Of a stretch of DNA of 64,000 nucleotides, positions 1 to 12,600 are shown one piece after another. Under the pieces are notes generated by a model. The model was not told where the DNA came from. It was given only the letters and a program-made list of their open reading frames with translations, and searched no databases. The position numbers were made by a program, and so were the translations under genes. Position 1 is the first letter of the stretch. Each line of letters begins with the position of its first letter. This DNA is from Marinobacterium sp. (GTDB taxonomy: Bacteria > Pseudomonadota > Gammaproteobacteria > Pseudomonadales > Balneatricaceae), in the NCBI GenBank assembly GCA_025800125.1, contig JAOXSF010000111.1:35289-99288 (forward strand). Direction: 5' to 3'.

Positions 1-339
1 TTTACCGTCTTCACGCAGGGAACCGTCCATCATTACGGAAGAGAAGCCCAGCGCGATAGAGCGCTGACATACCGCCGGAGAGGTGCCGTGGTCCTGGTGC
101 ATACATACCGGAATATGTGGGAATTCAGCAATAGCAGCCAGAATCATGTGGCGCAGGAAGTTGGAGCCTGCGTATTTACGGGCACCGGCAGACGCCTGAA
201 CAATCACTGGAGAGTCGGTTTTGTCTGCCGCTTCCATAATGGCGCGCATCTGTTCCAGGTTGTTGACGTTAAATGCCGGGATGCCATAGCTGTTTTCAGC
301 TGCGTGATCCAGCAACTGTCGCATGGAGATCAGAGCCAT
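1..339 (-). CDS. fba: Class II fructose-1,6-bisphosphate aldolase, N-terminal part (cut by window edge)
   Basis: Catalyses reversible cleavage of fructose-1,6-bisphosphate to DHAP and glyceraldehyde-3-phosphate in glycolysis, gluconeogenesis and related pathways. Only the first 113 codons are present; the frame is open to base 1. Reading leftwards from ATG at 337-339 the product begins [19 protein letters not shown] and continues with GIPAFNVNN, then CMHQDHG, the segment carrying the catalytic Asp and first metal-ligand His of class II aldolases. A good ribosome site (AAGGTG) precedes the ATG. It lies 117 bp after pgk in the same direction, the Pseudomonas-type pgk-fba order. Identification is firm; the C-terminal two thirds are outside the window. 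Confidence 0.93.
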   Translation of the reverse strand, partial: MALISMRQLLDHAAENSYGIPAFNVNNLEQMRAIMEAADKTDSPVIVQASAGARKYAGSNFLRHMILAAIAEFPHIPVCMHQDHGTSPAVCQRSIALGFSSVMMDGSLREDGK

Positions 340-456
340 CTGTTCACCTTCTTTAATTATCTGACAGGCCGGGAAGCCTGTGAACCACATGGGTTCGTTA
401 TAAACGGGTCTTGTCGCCAGACCGCACAACACAGCCTGGCCTGAATAGATCTGCGC

Positions 457-1617
457 TTATGCGCGGGCTTCCAGCATCGCTACGGCAGGCAGTACCTTGC
501 CCTCAACGAATTCCAGGAATGCACCGCCACCGGTAGAGATGTAGGACACCTTGTCAGCGATGTCGTACTTGTCTACCGCAGCCAGGGTATCACCACCACC
601 AGCAATGGAGAACCCGGCGTTGGCCGCAATCGCCATGGAAATCGCACGGGTGCCTTCGCCAAACTGGTCAAACTCGAACACGCCCACCGGGCCATTCCAG
701 ATGATGGTACCGGCATTTTCCAGCAGCGCCGCCAGTGCCTGGGCACTCTGCGGGCCGATGTCCAGGATCATGTCGTCGTCTGCCACATCGTCCACAGATT
801 TGATTTCAGCTGCCGCTTCAGCAGAGAACGCTTTAGCTGTTACCACATCGACCGGCAGTGGGATGTTAACTTTTTTCATCAGCGCCTGCGCAACCGGCAC
901 CAGGTCGTGTTCGCACAGGGACTTACCAACCGGCTTGCCAGCCGCCGCCAGGAAGGTATTGGCAATACCGCCGCCTACGATCAGCTGGTCAACCTTGTCG
1001 GAAAGAGCGTTCAGTACTTCCAGCTTGGTGGAGACCTTGGAACCACCCACGATCGCCGCCAGCGGTGAAGCCGGTGCGTCCAGTGCTTTGCCCAGTGCGT
1101 CCAGCTCACCGGCCAGCAGTGGGCCTGCACAGGCCACCGGCGCAAATTTGCCCACACCGTGGGTAGATGCCTGGGCGCGGTGTGCAGTACCGAATGCGTC
1201 CATTACGTAGACATCGCACAGGGCTGCCATTTTCTGCGACAGCGCTTCGTTGTCTTTCTTTTCGCCTGCGTTGAAGCGCACGTTTTCCAGCAGTACCAGT
1301 TCGCCTTCGGCAACATCGAAGCCACCGTCAACCCAGTCTTTCACCAGCGGTACTTCACGGCCCAGCAGGCCACCCAGGTGCTCAGCAACCGGCTGCAGAG
1401 AAAACTCTTCAGCGTACTCGCCTTCAGTCGGACGACCCAGGTGAGACATCACCATCACTTTGGCACCGGACTCCAGTGCATGTTTGATGGTTGGCAGGGA
1501 AGCACGGATACGGGCATCAGAGGTCACTTTGCCCTCTTTTACCGGTACGTTCAGGTCTTCACGGATCAGTACGCGTTTGCCAGCCAGATCCAGGTCGATC
1601 ATCTTCAATACAGACAT
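457..1617 (-). CDS. pgk: Phosphoglycerate kinase
   Basis: Transfers phosphate between 1,3-bisphosphoglycerate and ADP in glycolysis, and the reverse in gluconeogenesis; cytoplasmic monomer. The 386-residue product has the usual bacterial length. Visible family segments are the N-terminal substrate-binding [11 protein letters not shown], the SHLGRP loop, [17 protein letters not shown] and the C-terminal nucleotide-binding GGGDTLAA. The start at MSVLKM fits the family N-terminus. It sits between epd (135 bp upstream) and fba (117 bp downstream), all on the minus strand, so the four genes tkt-epd-pgk-fba may be co-transcribed, with read-through modulated by a terminator after tkt. Confidence 0.97.
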   Translation of the reverse strand: MSVLKMIDLDLAGKRVLIREDLNVPVKEGKVTSDARIRASLPTIKHALESGAKVMVMSHLGRPTEGEYAEEFSLQPVAEHLGGLLGREVPLVKDWVDGGFDVAEGELVLLENVRFNAGEKKDNEALSQKMAALCDVYVMDAFGTAHRAQASTHGVGKFAPVACAGPLLAGELDALGKALDAPASPLAAIVGGSKVSTKLEVLNALSDKVDQLIVGGGIANTFLAAAGKPVGKSLCEHDLVPVAQALMKKVNIPLPVDVVTAKAFSAEAAAEIKSVDDVADDDMILDIGPQSAQALAALLENAGTIIWNGPVGVFEFDQFGEGTRAISMAIAANAGFSIAGGGDTLAAVDKYDIADKVSYISTGGGAFLEFVEGKVLPAVAMLEARA

Positions 1618-1752
1618 GTCGTTCTCTCTTCTAAAAACCAGTTCTCAATCCCGGGCAGATCTTTACTGCAGATCCTGTGGCGTTGTAATACGCAGGCCAT
1701 CCTTGTCTCGCTACGGATGCGCTTGCTATCAAGCAACGGCTTGAGCAGCAGA

Positions 1753-2769
1753 TCAAGGCAGCATCAACCAGTGCCGAGCCACATCCAGCATCCGGTTGGC
1801 AAAACCCCATTCATTATCAAACCAGCCCAGCAGTTTTATCAGCGTGCCCTCGCTGACGCGGGTCTGGGTACCGTCCACCACACCAGAGCGAGGGTCACGG
1901 TTGAAGTCCACCGAAGCATGGGGTTCATCGGTATAACCCAGCAGCCCCTGTAACGGGCCATGGGCAGCATCACGCAGAATGCGGTTAACCGTTTGTGCAT
2001 CGGTGGCAGTGCGTACATTAAGCGACAGATCCATCGCTGACACATTGATGGTCGGCACCCGCAGGTGCAGACACTGGAATTTACCCGCCAGATGCGGCAG
2101 CAGGCGATCAATGCCCTTATCCAGCCCGGTATCGACCGGGATAATGGATTGCAGCGCACTGCGGGTCAGGCGCAGGTCAGTCTGGTGATAACTGTCGATC
2201 ACCGGTTGATCATTCATGGCGGAGTGAATGGTAGTGGTTACACCGTTCAGGATACCCAGTTCACGATCCAGCAGATCCAGCACCGGCACAATGCAGTTGG
2301 TGGTACAGGAGGCCGCCGACACAATACGATGGTCGGCTTGCAGCAGGTGCTGGTTCAGACCATATACCACCGTGCTGTCCACATCAGCCGTCGCAGGCTG
2401 GGAGAACAGCAAACGCCTGGCACCACGGGCCAGATGCAGCTCAGCGGTATGGCGATCTTTAAAAGCACCGGAACACTCCAGTACCAGATCAACGCCGAGG
2501 TCTTTCCAGGGCAGATTACGCGGGTCCGGTTCGTTCAATACCGCAATACGATCACCATCAATCAGCAGATGGCTACCGTCATGCTCCACCGGCAGCGGGA
2601 AACGACCATGGGTGGTGTCATAACGGGTCAGGTAGGTGACGGTATCGATGTCCGACAACTCGTTCAGCGCCACAATCTCAAACAGTTCACGGTAACCGCT
2701 TTCATAAACGGCCCTCAGAACACTCTGTCCGATACGGCCATAGCCGTTAATGGCAACTCTAAATCGCAT
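1753..2769 (-). CDS. epd: Erythrose-4-phosphate dehydrogenase
   Basis: NAD-dependent oxidation of D-erythrose-4-phosphate to 4-phosphoerythronate, an early step of pyridoxal-phosphate synthesis; homologous to glyceraldehyde-3-phosphate dehydrogenase. The product has the N-terminal NAD fold AINGYGRIGQSVLRA, catalytic Cys in SAASCTTNCIVP, the SAMNDQPVIDSYH segment typical of Epd, and C-terminal WFDNEWGFANRM. The frame is open upstream to a GTG at 2805 with no ribosome site; ATG at 2767-2769 gives 338 residues, matching the family, and has GGAG 12 bases upstream. Position directly after tkt and before pgk supports Epd rather than a glycolytic GapA. A GAPDH role cannot be excluded from sequence alone. 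Confidence 0.88.
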   Translation of the reverse strand: MRFRVAINGYGRIGQSVLRAVYESGYRELFEIVALNELSDIDTVTYLTRYDTTHGRFPLPVEHDGSHLLIDGDRIAVLNEPDPRNLPWKDLGVDLVLECSGAFKDRHTAELHLARGARRLLFSQPATADVDSTVVYGLNQHLLQADHRIVSAASCTTNCIVPVLDLLDRELGILNGVTTTIHSAMNDQPVIDSYHQTDLRLTRSALQSIIPVDTGLDKGIDRLLPHLAGKFQCLHLRVPTINVSAMDLSLNVRTATDAQTVNRILRDAAHGPLQGLLGYTDEPHASVDFNRDPRSGVVDGTQTRVSEGTLIKLLGWFDNEWGFANRMLDVARHWLMLP

Positions 2770-2807
2770 CGCGTTTACAACACTCCGAGCAACAGCAGAA
2801 CCCACGC

Positions 2808-2846
2808 AAAAAAATCAGGCCCGTATCACCCAAAAGCGATACGGGC
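2808..2846 (-). terminator. Rho-independent terminator after tkt
   Basis: A 9-bp perfect inverted repeat (GCCCGTATC/GATACGGGC at 2819-2827 and 2838-2846) is followed, in the minus-strand direction, by CTGA and a run of seven T (A run 2808-2814). It lies between tkt and epd, so it would limit transcription from tkt into the epd-pgk-fba genes. Confidence 0.75.
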
Positions 2847-2880
2847 GAAGGTGCCCCACATAATGCAGGGCCAGCCGTTA

Positions 2881-4875
2881 TCAGATAACGGACTTAACCT
2901 TCTCAACCACATTTTCAACGGTAAAGCCGAAGTACTTGAACAGTTCGCCAGCCGGAGCAGATTCACCGAAAGTGGTCATACCGACGATGGCACCATTCAG
3001 GCCAACGTATTTGTACCAGAAGTCCGCCTGCAACGCTTCAACCGCCACACGAGCCGTCACCGCAGATGGCAGTACCGCTTCACGGTATTCAGCATCCTGC
3101 TGGTCGAACAGGCCAGTTTCAGGCATGGACACAACACGCGCCTTCACGCCATCTGCCGCCAGTGCTTCAGCCGCATCCATCGCCAGACCGACTTCAGAAC
3201 CGGTGGCAATCAGAATCGCATCCGGCTGACCATCAGTATCACGCAGAATGTAACCACCGCGCTGGATGTTGGCGATCTGCTCAGCGGTACGTGGCTGGTG
3301 TGGCAGATTCTGACGGGAGAACACCATGGAGGTCGGGCCGTCAGCGCGCTCCAGCGCTGCTTTCCATGCCACGGCGGATTCAACCGCATCACATGGACGC
3401 CATGTGCTCATGTTCGGCGTGTGACGCAGGTTAGCTACCTGCTCGATTGGCTGGTGCGTCGGGCCATCTTCACCCAGACCGATGGAGTCGTGGGTATAAA
3501 CGTGGATGGCACGCTGCTTCATCAGTGCCGCCATACGCAGCGCGTTACGGGCGTACTCCATGAATACCAGGAAGGTTGCACCGTATGGTACGAAACCACC
3601 GTGCAGGGCGATACCGTTCATGATCGCGGACATGCCGAACTCACGTACGCCGTAGAACAGGTAATTGCCAGATGCGTCGTCTTTGGAAATACCTTTAGCG
3701 CCCGACCACAGTGTCAGGTTGGAACCGGCCAGATCAGCGGAACCGCCCAGCAGCTCTGGCAGCATTGGCGCGTAGGCGTTGATAGCGTTCTGCGAAGCTT
3801 TACGGGAGGCGATTGTGTCGCCCTTCTCAGCCACTTCAGCGATGTAGGCATCCGCTTTGTCAGAGAAATCCGCTGGCAGTTCACCAGAGATACGGCGCAG
3901 CAGTTCATCAGCCAGCTCAGGGTAAACGGTGCGGTAGGTCAACAGACGCTCGTTCCACTCGTTCTCAGCCGCTACACCAGCATCTTTGGCATCCCAGTCT
4001 GCATAAATATCTGCCGGGATTTCAAAGGAACCGTGGTTCCAGCCCAGGCGCTCACGGGTCAGTGCAATCTCGTCATCACCCAGTGGCGCGCCGTGACAGT
4101 CTTCCTTACCTTCTTTGTTCGGAGAACCGAAGCCGATGATGGTTTTACAGCAGATCAGCGCAGGCTGTTCTGTGTTGGCTTTGGCCTGCTCAATCGCGTC
4201 ACGGATCTGATCCGGGTTGTGGCCGTCGATGTTCGGGATCACCTGCCAGCCGTAAGACTCGAAACGCTTGATATTATCGTCGGTGTACCAGCCTTCTACT
4301 TCACCGTCGATGGAGATACCGTTGTCATCCCAGAACGCGATCAGTTTACCCAGACCCAGCGTACCGGCCAGTGAGCAGGCTTCGTGGGACACACCTTCCA
4401 TCATGCAGCCATCACCCATGAATACGTAGGTGTTGTGGTCGATGATCTCGTGGCCATCACGGTTGAACTGTGCGGCCAGCGCTTTTTCGGCAACGGCAAA
4501 ACCAACCGCGTTGGTAATGCCCTGACCCAGTGGGCCCGTTGTGGTTTCAACGCCAGGGCAGTAGCCATACTCAGGGTGGCCCGCTGTTTTCGCATGCAGC
4601 TGACGGAAGCTTTTGATGTCCTCGATGGATACGTCGTAACCACTCAGGTGCAGCAGGGAGTAGATCAGCATGGAACCATGGCCGTTAGACAGTACGAAAC
4701 GGTCACGGTCAAACCACTGCGGGTTGCTCGGGTTGTGGGACATGAAATCGTTCCACAGCACCTCTGCGATATCTGCCATACCCATTGGCGCACCCGGATG
4801 GCCGGACTTCGCTTTCTGAACGGCATCCATGCTCAGTGCACGGATCGCATTAGCAAGTTCTCTACGAGAGGACAT
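2881..4875 (-). CDS. tkt: Transketolase
   Basis: Thiamine-diphosphate enzyme moving two-carbon ketol units between sugar phosphates in the non-oxidative pentose phosphate pathway. The 664-residue length is standard. Visible landmarks are [19 protein letters not shown] at the N-terminus, GPLGQGI, the ThDP/metal motif starting GDGCMMEG and ending at DDNGISIDG, and [11 protein letters not shown] in the pyrimidine domain with the catalytic Glu region. ATG at 4873-4875 has AGGAG eight bases upstream. It is divergent from metK across a 412-bp gap and followed by epd, the arrangement known in Pseudomonas. Confidence 0.97.
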   Translation of the reverse strand: MSSRRELANAIRALSMDAVQKAKSGHPGAPMGMADIAEVLWNDFMSHNPSNPQWFDRDRFVLSNGHGSMLIYSLLHLSGYDVSIEDIKSFRQLHAKTAGHPEYGYCPGVETTTGPLGQGITNAVGFAVAEKALAAQFNRDGHEIIDHNTYVFMGDGCMMEGVSHEACSLAGTLGLGKLIAFWDDNGISIDGEVEGWYTDDNIKRFESYGWQVIPNIDGHNPDQIRDAIEQAKANTEQPALICCKTIIGFGSPNKEGKEDCHGAPLGDDEIALTRERLGWNHGSFEIPADIYADWDAKDAGVAAENEWNERLLTYRTVYPELADELLRRISGELPADFSDKADAYIAEVAEKGDTIASRKASQNAINAYAPMLPELLGGSADLAGSNLTLWSGAKGISKDDASGNYLFYGVREFGMSAIMNGIALHGGFVPYGATFLVFMEYARNALRMAALMKQRAIHVYTHDSIGLGEDGPTHQPIEQVANLRHTPNMSTWRPCDAVESAVAWKAALERADGPTSMVFSRQNLPHQPRTAEQIANIQRGGYILRDTDGQPDAILIATGSEVGLAMDAAEALAADGVKARVVSMPETGLFDQQDAEYREAVLPSAVTARVAVEALQADFWYKYVGLNGAIVGMTTFGESAPAGELFKYFGFTVENVVEKVKSVI

Positions 4876-5287
4876 TCAATATCTCCTGGGCAGCGCCCAA
4901 ATTCTGAATAACAAAGAAGAAGGTCAGATCACCGGACATTCCATGAAAAGCGACTGATTACTCCGCCAGTTCTCTTTACCTGGTGTCCCTCTCCATGGGA
5001 TGCCCGGATAAGCGGCCGCAATTTTCCCCTGGATAGCCCCCGGCTTCAAACGAAATGCGGTGAAATGAGGTAAAAATGAGTGATATTCAGCCAGCCATGG
5101 AAAAGTTTCACTTCTGCCAGCAATCCCCCCATGTATTCCCCTGCCAAGGGTTGTACAATGCGCCGTTGTTTTTTCATACAGCAGGTCCACCAGAATGATC
5201 GCGTTCGGTAACGGCATGGACAGCCATTCCTGACACCGGGCCAGGCCGCTGCTGTTTCTTTTATCTTTCTATTAGGGTCAAGCAACA
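4876..5287. other. Divergent intergenic region, tkt/metK
   Basis: This 412-bp gap must hold the promoters for tkt (minus) and metK (plus). Several short open frames cross it but none has a plausible start site or recognisable product. I looked for a SAM- or SAH-type riboswitch ahead of metK and did not recognise one. A TACAAT hexamer near 5154 is a possible -10 element for metK but lacks a convincing -35. Confidence 0.4.
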
Positions 5288-6478
5288 ATGAGCGAATACA
5301 GCTTATTCACCTCCGAGTCCGTGTCCGAAGGACACCCGGACAAGATTGCCGACCAGATCTCTGACGCGGTGCTGGATGCCATCATCGCCGAAGACAAATA
5401 CGCCCGTGTAGCCTGTGAAACACTGGTAAAAACCGGTGTTGCTGTAGTCTCCGGTGAAATCAGCACTTCCGCCTGGGTGGATCTGGAAGCGCTGGTGCGT
5501 AAAGTGATCTGTGACATCGGTTACACCTCTTCCGATGTTGGTTATGACGGCGAAACCTGTGGTGTGATCAACATCATCGGTAAACAGTCTGTCGATATTG
5601 CCCAGGGCGTCGACCGTGCCAAACCTGAAGATCAGGGTGCCGGTGATCAGGGCCTGATGTTCGGTTACGCCTCTAACGAAACCGACGTACTGATGCCAGC
5701 GCCAATCACCTACTCTCACCGTCTGGTAGAGCGTCAGGCTGAAGCACGTAAAACCGGCGTACTGCCATGGCTGCGCCCGGATGCCAAATCTCAGCTGACC
5801 TTCCGTTACGAAAACGGCAAGCCGGTTGCGGTAGATGCACTGGTATTGTCCACCCAGCATAACCCGGATGTCTCTCAGTCTGACCTGCGTGAAGCGGTGA
5901 TGGAGCTGATCGTCAAGCACGTTATCCCGGCTGAATGGATCACCAAAGATACCAAGTTCCACATCAACCCGACTGGCAACTTCGTTATCGGTGGCCCGGT
6001 GGGTGACTGTGGTCTGACCGGCCGTAAGATCATTGTAGACACCTACGGCGGCATGGCTCGCCACGGTGGTGGGGCTTTCTCCGGTAAGGACCCATCCAAG
6101 GTAGACCGTTCCGCTGCCTACGCGGGCCGTTACGTGGCGAAGAACGTAGTTGCTGCTGGTCTGGCGGATCGTTGTGAAATTCAGGTGTCCTACGCCATCG
6201 GTGTAGCGGAGCCAACCTCCGTATCTATCAACACCTTCGGCACTGGCAAGATCTCCGATGACAAGATCATCCAGCTGGTTCGCGACAACTTCGACCTGCG
6301 TCCACACGCCATCACCACCATGCTGGACCTGCTGCACCCGATGTACCAGGCCACAGCAGCCTACGGCCACTTCGGTCGCGACCCATTCGAGATGACTGCA
6401 GGTGACGACACCTTTACCGCTTTTACATGGGAGCGCACCGATAAGGTAGAAGCCCTGCGCGCAGGTGCAGGTCTGTAA
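5288..6478 (+). CDS. metK: S-adenosylmethionine synthase
   Basis: Makes S-adenosylmethionine from methionine and ATP, supplying methyl groups to the cell, including the SAM-dependent UbiE and RsmE enzymes also in this window. The 396-residue product shows the N-terminal ATP-binding [16 protein letters not shown], the signature [12 protein letters not shown] and the phosphate-binding [23 protein letters not shown] lies 10 bases before the ATG. It is monocistronic as seen: divergent from tkt, and closed by a hairpin terminator at 6521-6554. Confidence 0.98.
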   Translation: MSEYSLFTSESVSEGHPDKIADQISDAVLDAIIAEDKYARVACETLVKTGVAVVSGEISTSAWVDLEALVRKVICDIGYTSSDVGYDGETCGVINIIGKQSVDIAQGVDRAKPEDQGAGDQGLMFGYASNETDVLMPAPITYSHRLVERQAEARKTGVLPWLRPDAKSQLTFRYENGKPVAVDALVLSTQHNPDVSQSDLREAVMELIVKHVIPAEWITKDTKFHINPTGNFVIGGPVGDCGLTGRKIIVDTYGGMARHGGGAFSGKDPSKVDRSAAYAGRYVAKNVVAAGLADRCEIQVSYAIGVAEPTSVSINTFGTGKISDDKIIQLVRDNFDLRPHAITTMLDLLHPMYQATAAYGHFGRDPFEMTAGDDTFTAFTWERTDKVEALRAGAGL

Positions 6479-6520
6479 GGGCACTGACGACTGACGTTCA
6501 ATCTGGACGATTTCAGACAC

Positions 6521-6554
6521 AAAAAAACCGCAGCCTCCGGGTTGCGGTTTTTTA
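6521..6554. terminator. Bidirectional terminator between metK and the RTX gene
   Basis: An inverted repeat around CCGCA/TGCGG is flanked by A runs on the left and T runs on the right, so it can end metK (plus) and the convergent RTX gene (minus). Perfect pairing includes the A/T flanks (AAAAAACCGCA with TGCGGTTTTTT). Confidence 0.85.
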
Positions 6555-6630
6555 TCGCTTCAACGAGATTAGCTGTGCTGAGCAATGTGCGAAACCGGGC
6601 CTGGTCAATCAGCACAGACCCGGTAGCTGA

Positions 6631-9600
6631 TCAGACGATCTCGGTTGGCAGCCCCTGGCCGATCAGATCCAGCATATCAATCGTTGTGCCATCACTGAAC
6701 TGCAACTGCTCAATTTTGCTGTCATCCTTACGGAACAGGCCACTGAGAACAGTCAACGTATCATTGACCTGCTGGCCATTATCAAGCACATGAATATCGT
6801 AGTCGTTTTCAGATTTCGAGGATACAACCACCCGGATATCGGCCTGAGTGATGCCATCACCAAAGGAGATAACATCCTGTGCCCCCGCAATATTGCCAAG
6901 ATCCACATCAAGGATCGAATCATGGCCGTCACCGCGATTGAAAATATACGTATCAGACCGCCACTCAGCCGTCAGGAAGTCGTCGCCCTTCCCGCCTTCA
7001 AAGATGCCAGCAACACCATTGCCGACATCCAGCCTATCTTCACCATCAGTACCTGTTTTACTGATTGCTTCGGTCTGCTGATCATAACGCTCAAACAGTT
7101 CTCTTACGGTCAACTCTGTGCCATCTCCCAACTGCACAGTCCAGTCATCTGCTCCGTGAGCTTGACTGAATTGAAGATTATCACCCGTCAATTCGCCGCC
7201 CTGCATCAGCTTGAGACTGATAGTACCAAATCCAACACTGTAGTAAGGCTTGATATCTTCCAGCGCGATCCCTTCATCTATGATGATGGTAACCATCTGA
7301 TCAGATTTCAACTTCTCCAGGAAATCCTGATCATGGCCATAGCCGAAATGAACCTTGTGATGTCCATCAACCAGGTGAATGATGTCATCACCGGCACCGG
7401 TATCAAACTCGTAGTTGTAGCCAATAGCATTTCCGGTTGACGATGGCCGTCCCCACTCATGATACTTGAGATCACCAACCTTAAGGTACATATCCTGCAG
7501 ATTAACCGTGGAGCCATCGGCAAATTCAAGTACTTCAAGGCCTCCATCACCAGGACGGGTGGTGCCTTTCAGTGCCAGCTGATCACCGGTATATTCACCC
7601 TTATTCAGAACGTTGAGCTGCAAGAAAGTCCTGTAATAGTCCCATGTTTCATCATACTCAGAACGCTGAAACAGCTGCAGATCTTCGAAGGAAATACCCT
7701 CACCAAAAACAATACGATCACTTTCAGAACCGTCTGTACTGAAGGCCGTCAGGGTATCGGCACCATCACCACGATTATAGATATAGCGATCAGCCATATT
7801 ACTGCCCGTCAGGGTGTCATCGCCCAGACCACCGCGGAATTCATTGTGTGCATCAGCGACACCGGTCAGCAGGTCAGCCCCATCTGTACCCTGCTGTACA
7901 GTCCATTCAATCGGCGGGCCTGCCAGCAATGCGTCATGTACACTCACTTCAGTGCCATCGGCAAAGCGCAGTGCCTGGTCACCCAGCGTTGCCTGGGTTG
8001 CACCAACCAGTGTCACGCTGTCACCCGATGCGGTACCGTCCTGCAGCAATGTGATGACGATACCGGCATCAGTCTCGGCAAAGCGCAGATCAGCAGTACT
8101 GATGCCTTCATCGAGCACAATATCATCGCCCATATGACTGTTACGGACAGTGTCATTACCACTGCCATAGCCAAACTGCACATCATTATCGCCCAGGGCC
8201 AGCTCCAGCACATCATCACCGGCACCGCCAACCATCAGGTTTTTCTGGCCAAATACACCGCTGAGGGTGTCATTGCCGCTGGTACCATGAATTTCCAGTG
8301 GCAGATCAGCAAAGTTCATGGTGGAGCCATCACTGAACTGCAGCTGCTCAATTGCCATATTACTCTGCAATCCATACTTCAGTGTCAGGCGATCGCCCGT
8401 CAGCTGACCATCCTGCAGAATCTGCAATTCCACGCTTGTGCTATGCTGGTCGCTTGGTACCAGTCGCAGATCACCCGCGCTGATACCGGCACCGAATATA
8501 ATGCTATCAACCGTACCGGCTTCAGCACCAATGCCCACATCCAGGATCTGGTCATGGCCATCGCCGCGGTTGAAGATGTAATGATCAGAACCTTCCTGGC
8601 CCACCAGGGTGTCATTCCCTTCACCACCACGGAATTCAGCGTTGTAACCGGCATCAGATTCAAGCAGATCATCGCCGCTGGTACCTTCAAATACCTGGCG
8701 ACCCGCACTTTGCAGAAGTTGCGCTTTCACCGTAGATTCAGTGCCATCAGCAAACAGCAGTTTCTGATTACCCAGTGTTGCCAGCACAACCCCTGACAGG
8801 GTCAGACTGTCTCCGGAAGGCTGTCCAGCCTGTAGCAGTTCAATCACAACGCCGGTGTAGTCGACAGACACTTTGACATCTGCAGCGGTAATACCTTCAT
8901 CCAGACGAATATCATCACCTGTGTAACTGTTATGCACGGTATCCTGGCCACTACCATAGCCCAGCTGAACATCATGCTCGCCGTACACCAGTTCAAACGT
9001 ATCGTTACCAGCACCACCCACCATCAGGTTAGTGTGGCCATAAACACCCGTCAGGGTGTCATCACCGTCAGTACCATGAATTTCCAGTGGCAGATCATCA
9101 AAGCGCATGGTGGAGCCATCGCTGAACTGTAACTGCTCAATGGCAAGGTTGTTCTGCAAACCATATTTGATTGTCAGACGATCACTACCTGGCTGACCAT
9201 TTTCCAGTACCTGTAGCTCGACACTGGTACTGTGATGGCTGCTGCCAACCAGCCGCAGATCGCTACGTTCAATGCCTTCACCCAGAATCAGGGTGTCGAC
9301 AGTACCTGTCGCAGCGGCTGTACCATTATCAAGAATCCGGTCATGGCCATCACCACGATTAAAGACATAACGGTCAGCACCACTGTTACCCAGCAAGTCA
9401 TCATCACCAGCACCACCACGGAACTCGGCATTTTCACGCGCAGCAGCGCGCAGCAGGTCATTACCGTCAGTACCTTCGTAAATGGCGTAACCGCTATTAT
9501 CCTGCAGGCGGTCCCGAACTGTAATTTCGGTACCATCAGCAAAGATCAGCTTCTGATCACCCAGTGATTCCAGTCTGTTATCAGCCAGCGTCAGACGGTC

Positions 9601-12600
9601 ACCCGTCGCTACACCATCACGTAACAGCTCAATCACAACACCGCTGGCGTTAACAAACAGCTGCAAATCCTGAGAAGTAATATCAGCATCCAGCTTCACA
9701 TCGTCGCTAAAGCGGCTGTTAATGACGGTATCCTTACCACTGCCATAGCCAAACTGAACAAGGTTCGCTCCAAGCGCCAGCTCAATACGGTCATCACCGC
9801 CGCCACTGATTACCAGGTTCTGGTGACCATACACACCGGTCAGGGTTTCGGCCGCATCCGTCCCATGCACTTCCAGTAATAGTTCATCCATACTCAGGGT
9901 TGAGCCATCACTGAATTCAAGCTGCTCAATAGCCAGCGCATTCTGCAGCCCGTATTTCAACGTCAGGCGGTCTGCTGTCGGTTCGCCATCTTGCAGAATC
10001 TGCAACTCTGCACTGGTGCTGTGGTGATCACTTGCCACCAGACGCAGATCTTCACGACTGATACCTTCACCCAGTACGATGGTGTCCAGAGTACCAGCCG
10101 CAGACCCAGTGCCATTGTCGATGATGGAGTCATGACCGTCACCACGATTGAAAACATAACGGTCAGCACCATTTTTACCCAACAGGGTGTCATCACCGGT
10201 ACCACCACGGAACTCGGTATCCTGACCTGACTGAGCTTTCAGTTCATCATTACCGTCCGTTCCCTGCAGTACAGGCTGCGCGAGATCAGCTTGCAGACGC
10301 TCTTTAACCAGCAACTCAGTGCCATCGGCAAAAATCAGCTTCTGATCACCCAGTGATGCCAGGTTGTTACCAGACAGCGTGATGCTGTCACCGGATGGAC
10401 GACCCGCCTGCAGCAGCTCAATAACAACCCCAGCCCCGCTGGTAAACAGGCGAAGATCCTGTTCAGTGATACCATCACCCAGCACAACATCATCGCCAAA
10501 GCGGCTGTTGATAACCGTATCGTTACCACCGCCATAGGTAAGCTGAACTTCGTTAGCACCAACCGCCAGTTTCAGCGTATCGTCGCCCGCACCACCAACC
10601 ATCAGGTTTTTGTGGCCATACACTCCCTCAAGCGTGTCATCGCCCGCTGTACCACGCACTTCGAGCCGCAACTCATCAAAGCTCATGGTAGTACCATCGC
10701 TGAACTGCAGCTGTTCAATGCTCAGCGCATTCTGCAAACCATATTTCAGCGTCAGGCGATCTGTGCCAGGCTCGCCGTTCTGCAGCACCTGTAACTCAAC
10801 ACTGGTACTATGGTGATCACTGGCAACCAGACGCAGGTCATCGCGACTGATACCTACACCCAGAACAATGGTATCCACCGTACCGGCTGCGGCGCCGGTG
10901 CCATTATCCAGAATGGAGTCATGGCCATCACCACGGTTAAAGACATAGCGGTCAGCACCATCTTTACCCAGCAGGTCATCGTCGCCTTTGCCGCCATGGA
11001 ACTCAGCATCTTCGCCAGCTTCAGCTTCCAGTACGTCATGGCCAGTTGTGCCAACATACGTTTCATTATCCCCTGCTGCTGCCATGTGGGCGGCCAGGGT
11101 AGCCTCAGCACCATCAGCAAAACGCAACGTCTGACCATCCAATGCGTCGACAGACATACCGGCCAGCGTCAGGCTGTCACCTGACGGTGCAGAGCCCTGT
11201 AACAGCTCGACAACCACACCCGTAGAGGCAGCAAATACACGTACATCGCTGGCAGTTACACCTTCGTCCAGACGAATCACATCATCTGCACCCATGTTGG
11301 TCACAGTGTCATGATCACTACCGTAACCCAGCTGAATCTGAGCGGCACCAGCGACCAGTTCAAAGGTGTCATTACCCGCACCGCCAACCATCAGATTCTG
11401 GTGGCTATATACACCGGTCAGTGTATCGTCAGCGTCAGTACCGCGAACCTCCAGCAGCAGCTCAGCAAACGACATAACACTGTCATCATTAAAACGCAGC
11501 TGTTCAATCGCAAGGTTATTCTGCAGCCCATAACGCAGCGACAGGCTATCACCACTTGGCTCACCATTTTGCAGGATCTGCAGCTCAACACTGGTACTAT
11601 GGTGATCACTTGGAATCAGACGCAGATCATCACGGCTGATACCTTCACCAAACTGGATTATGTCAATCGTACCTGCTGCTGCACCGGTACCGTTATCCAG
11701 GATCACATCATGGCCATCACCACGGTTGAAGACATAGGTATCAGCCAGCTCTTTACCCAGCAGGACATCATTACCCGCACCGCCTTTGAAGATCTGACCT
11801 GTACCCGCCTGACCTTCCAGCTTGTCATCACCTGCCGTGCCGACCAGCCCGACTTCGTGATTCAGTTTCAGGTCCAGAAGATCAGAAACAGTTATTTTTG
11901 AGCCATCAGAAAACACTACAGACTGTGATGTCAACGTATCTTCTTTCAAGGCATACAACAGCACACTATCGCCCGTTGCCTCACCATCACGGAACAGTTC
12001 CAGCAATGGCCCACGCAAAGAGCCATCTGTTTTCCAGGAACACCTGATGTCCTCAAGGGAAATGCCATCCGCCATAACGATGGCACTATCAGCCGTCATC
12101 TTGTCGACAACATCCTTGCCATCGCCGTAGCCAAAATAAATATTTGCTTTACTACCGTCGGTATAGAGGGTGTCATCCCCCTGGCCACCGTGAAAGCCAT
12201 TGAAACGGTCAACGTATCCGTACAACGCTTCAGTATTGTCCGTCCCCTGTACAGTCACAGGTATATCCTGCAGGACGACTTTAGTTCCATCAGCAAACTC
12301 TAGTGTCTGACGTTCGGGATTAGACAGTTTTGCAACTGATGTTATGAAAATAGAGTCCCCGCTCTCTTCACCATTTTCCAGCACATGGATGGTGAGATCG
12401 GGAGAACGCTTGCTTGCCTGTGTAATGCGAATATCGGAAAGACTGATACCTTCACCAAAGACGATGGTATCCGTCAGGCCATCAACATCACCATTAACTG
12501 ACCACACATCATCAATGCTGTCATTACCATCACCGCGGTTGAAAATATAACGGTCAGCGTTAATCGTGCCTTTGAACGTATCATCGCCAGCACCGCCGTT

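Noticed and set aside
2065..4374. Long plus-strand open frame (769 codons) opposite epd and tkt
   Set aside because: It is the mirror of strongly conserved genes on the minus strand, has no recognisable domains, and reflects codon bias leaving the antisense frame free of stops.
4876..5287. Possible SAM or SAH riboswitch ahead of metK
   Set aside because: No conserved core of a known class could be recognised in either orientation.
4924..5288. Short minus-strand frames between tkt and metK
   Set aside because: No ribosome sites, no homology recognised, and they occupy the needed promoter region.
5303..6520. Minus-strand open frame of 405 codons opposite metK
   Set aside because: Antisense shadow of a clearly identified metK; low-complexity composition without domains.
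7459..11901. Several plus-strand frames across the RTX repeats
   Set aside because: They repeat with the 789-bp unit and are the complement of the RTX coding repeats, not genes.
6921..12524. CRISPR-like regular repeats
   Set aside because: The period is 789 bp and in frame within one gene; there are no short repeats with unique spacers and no cas genes.
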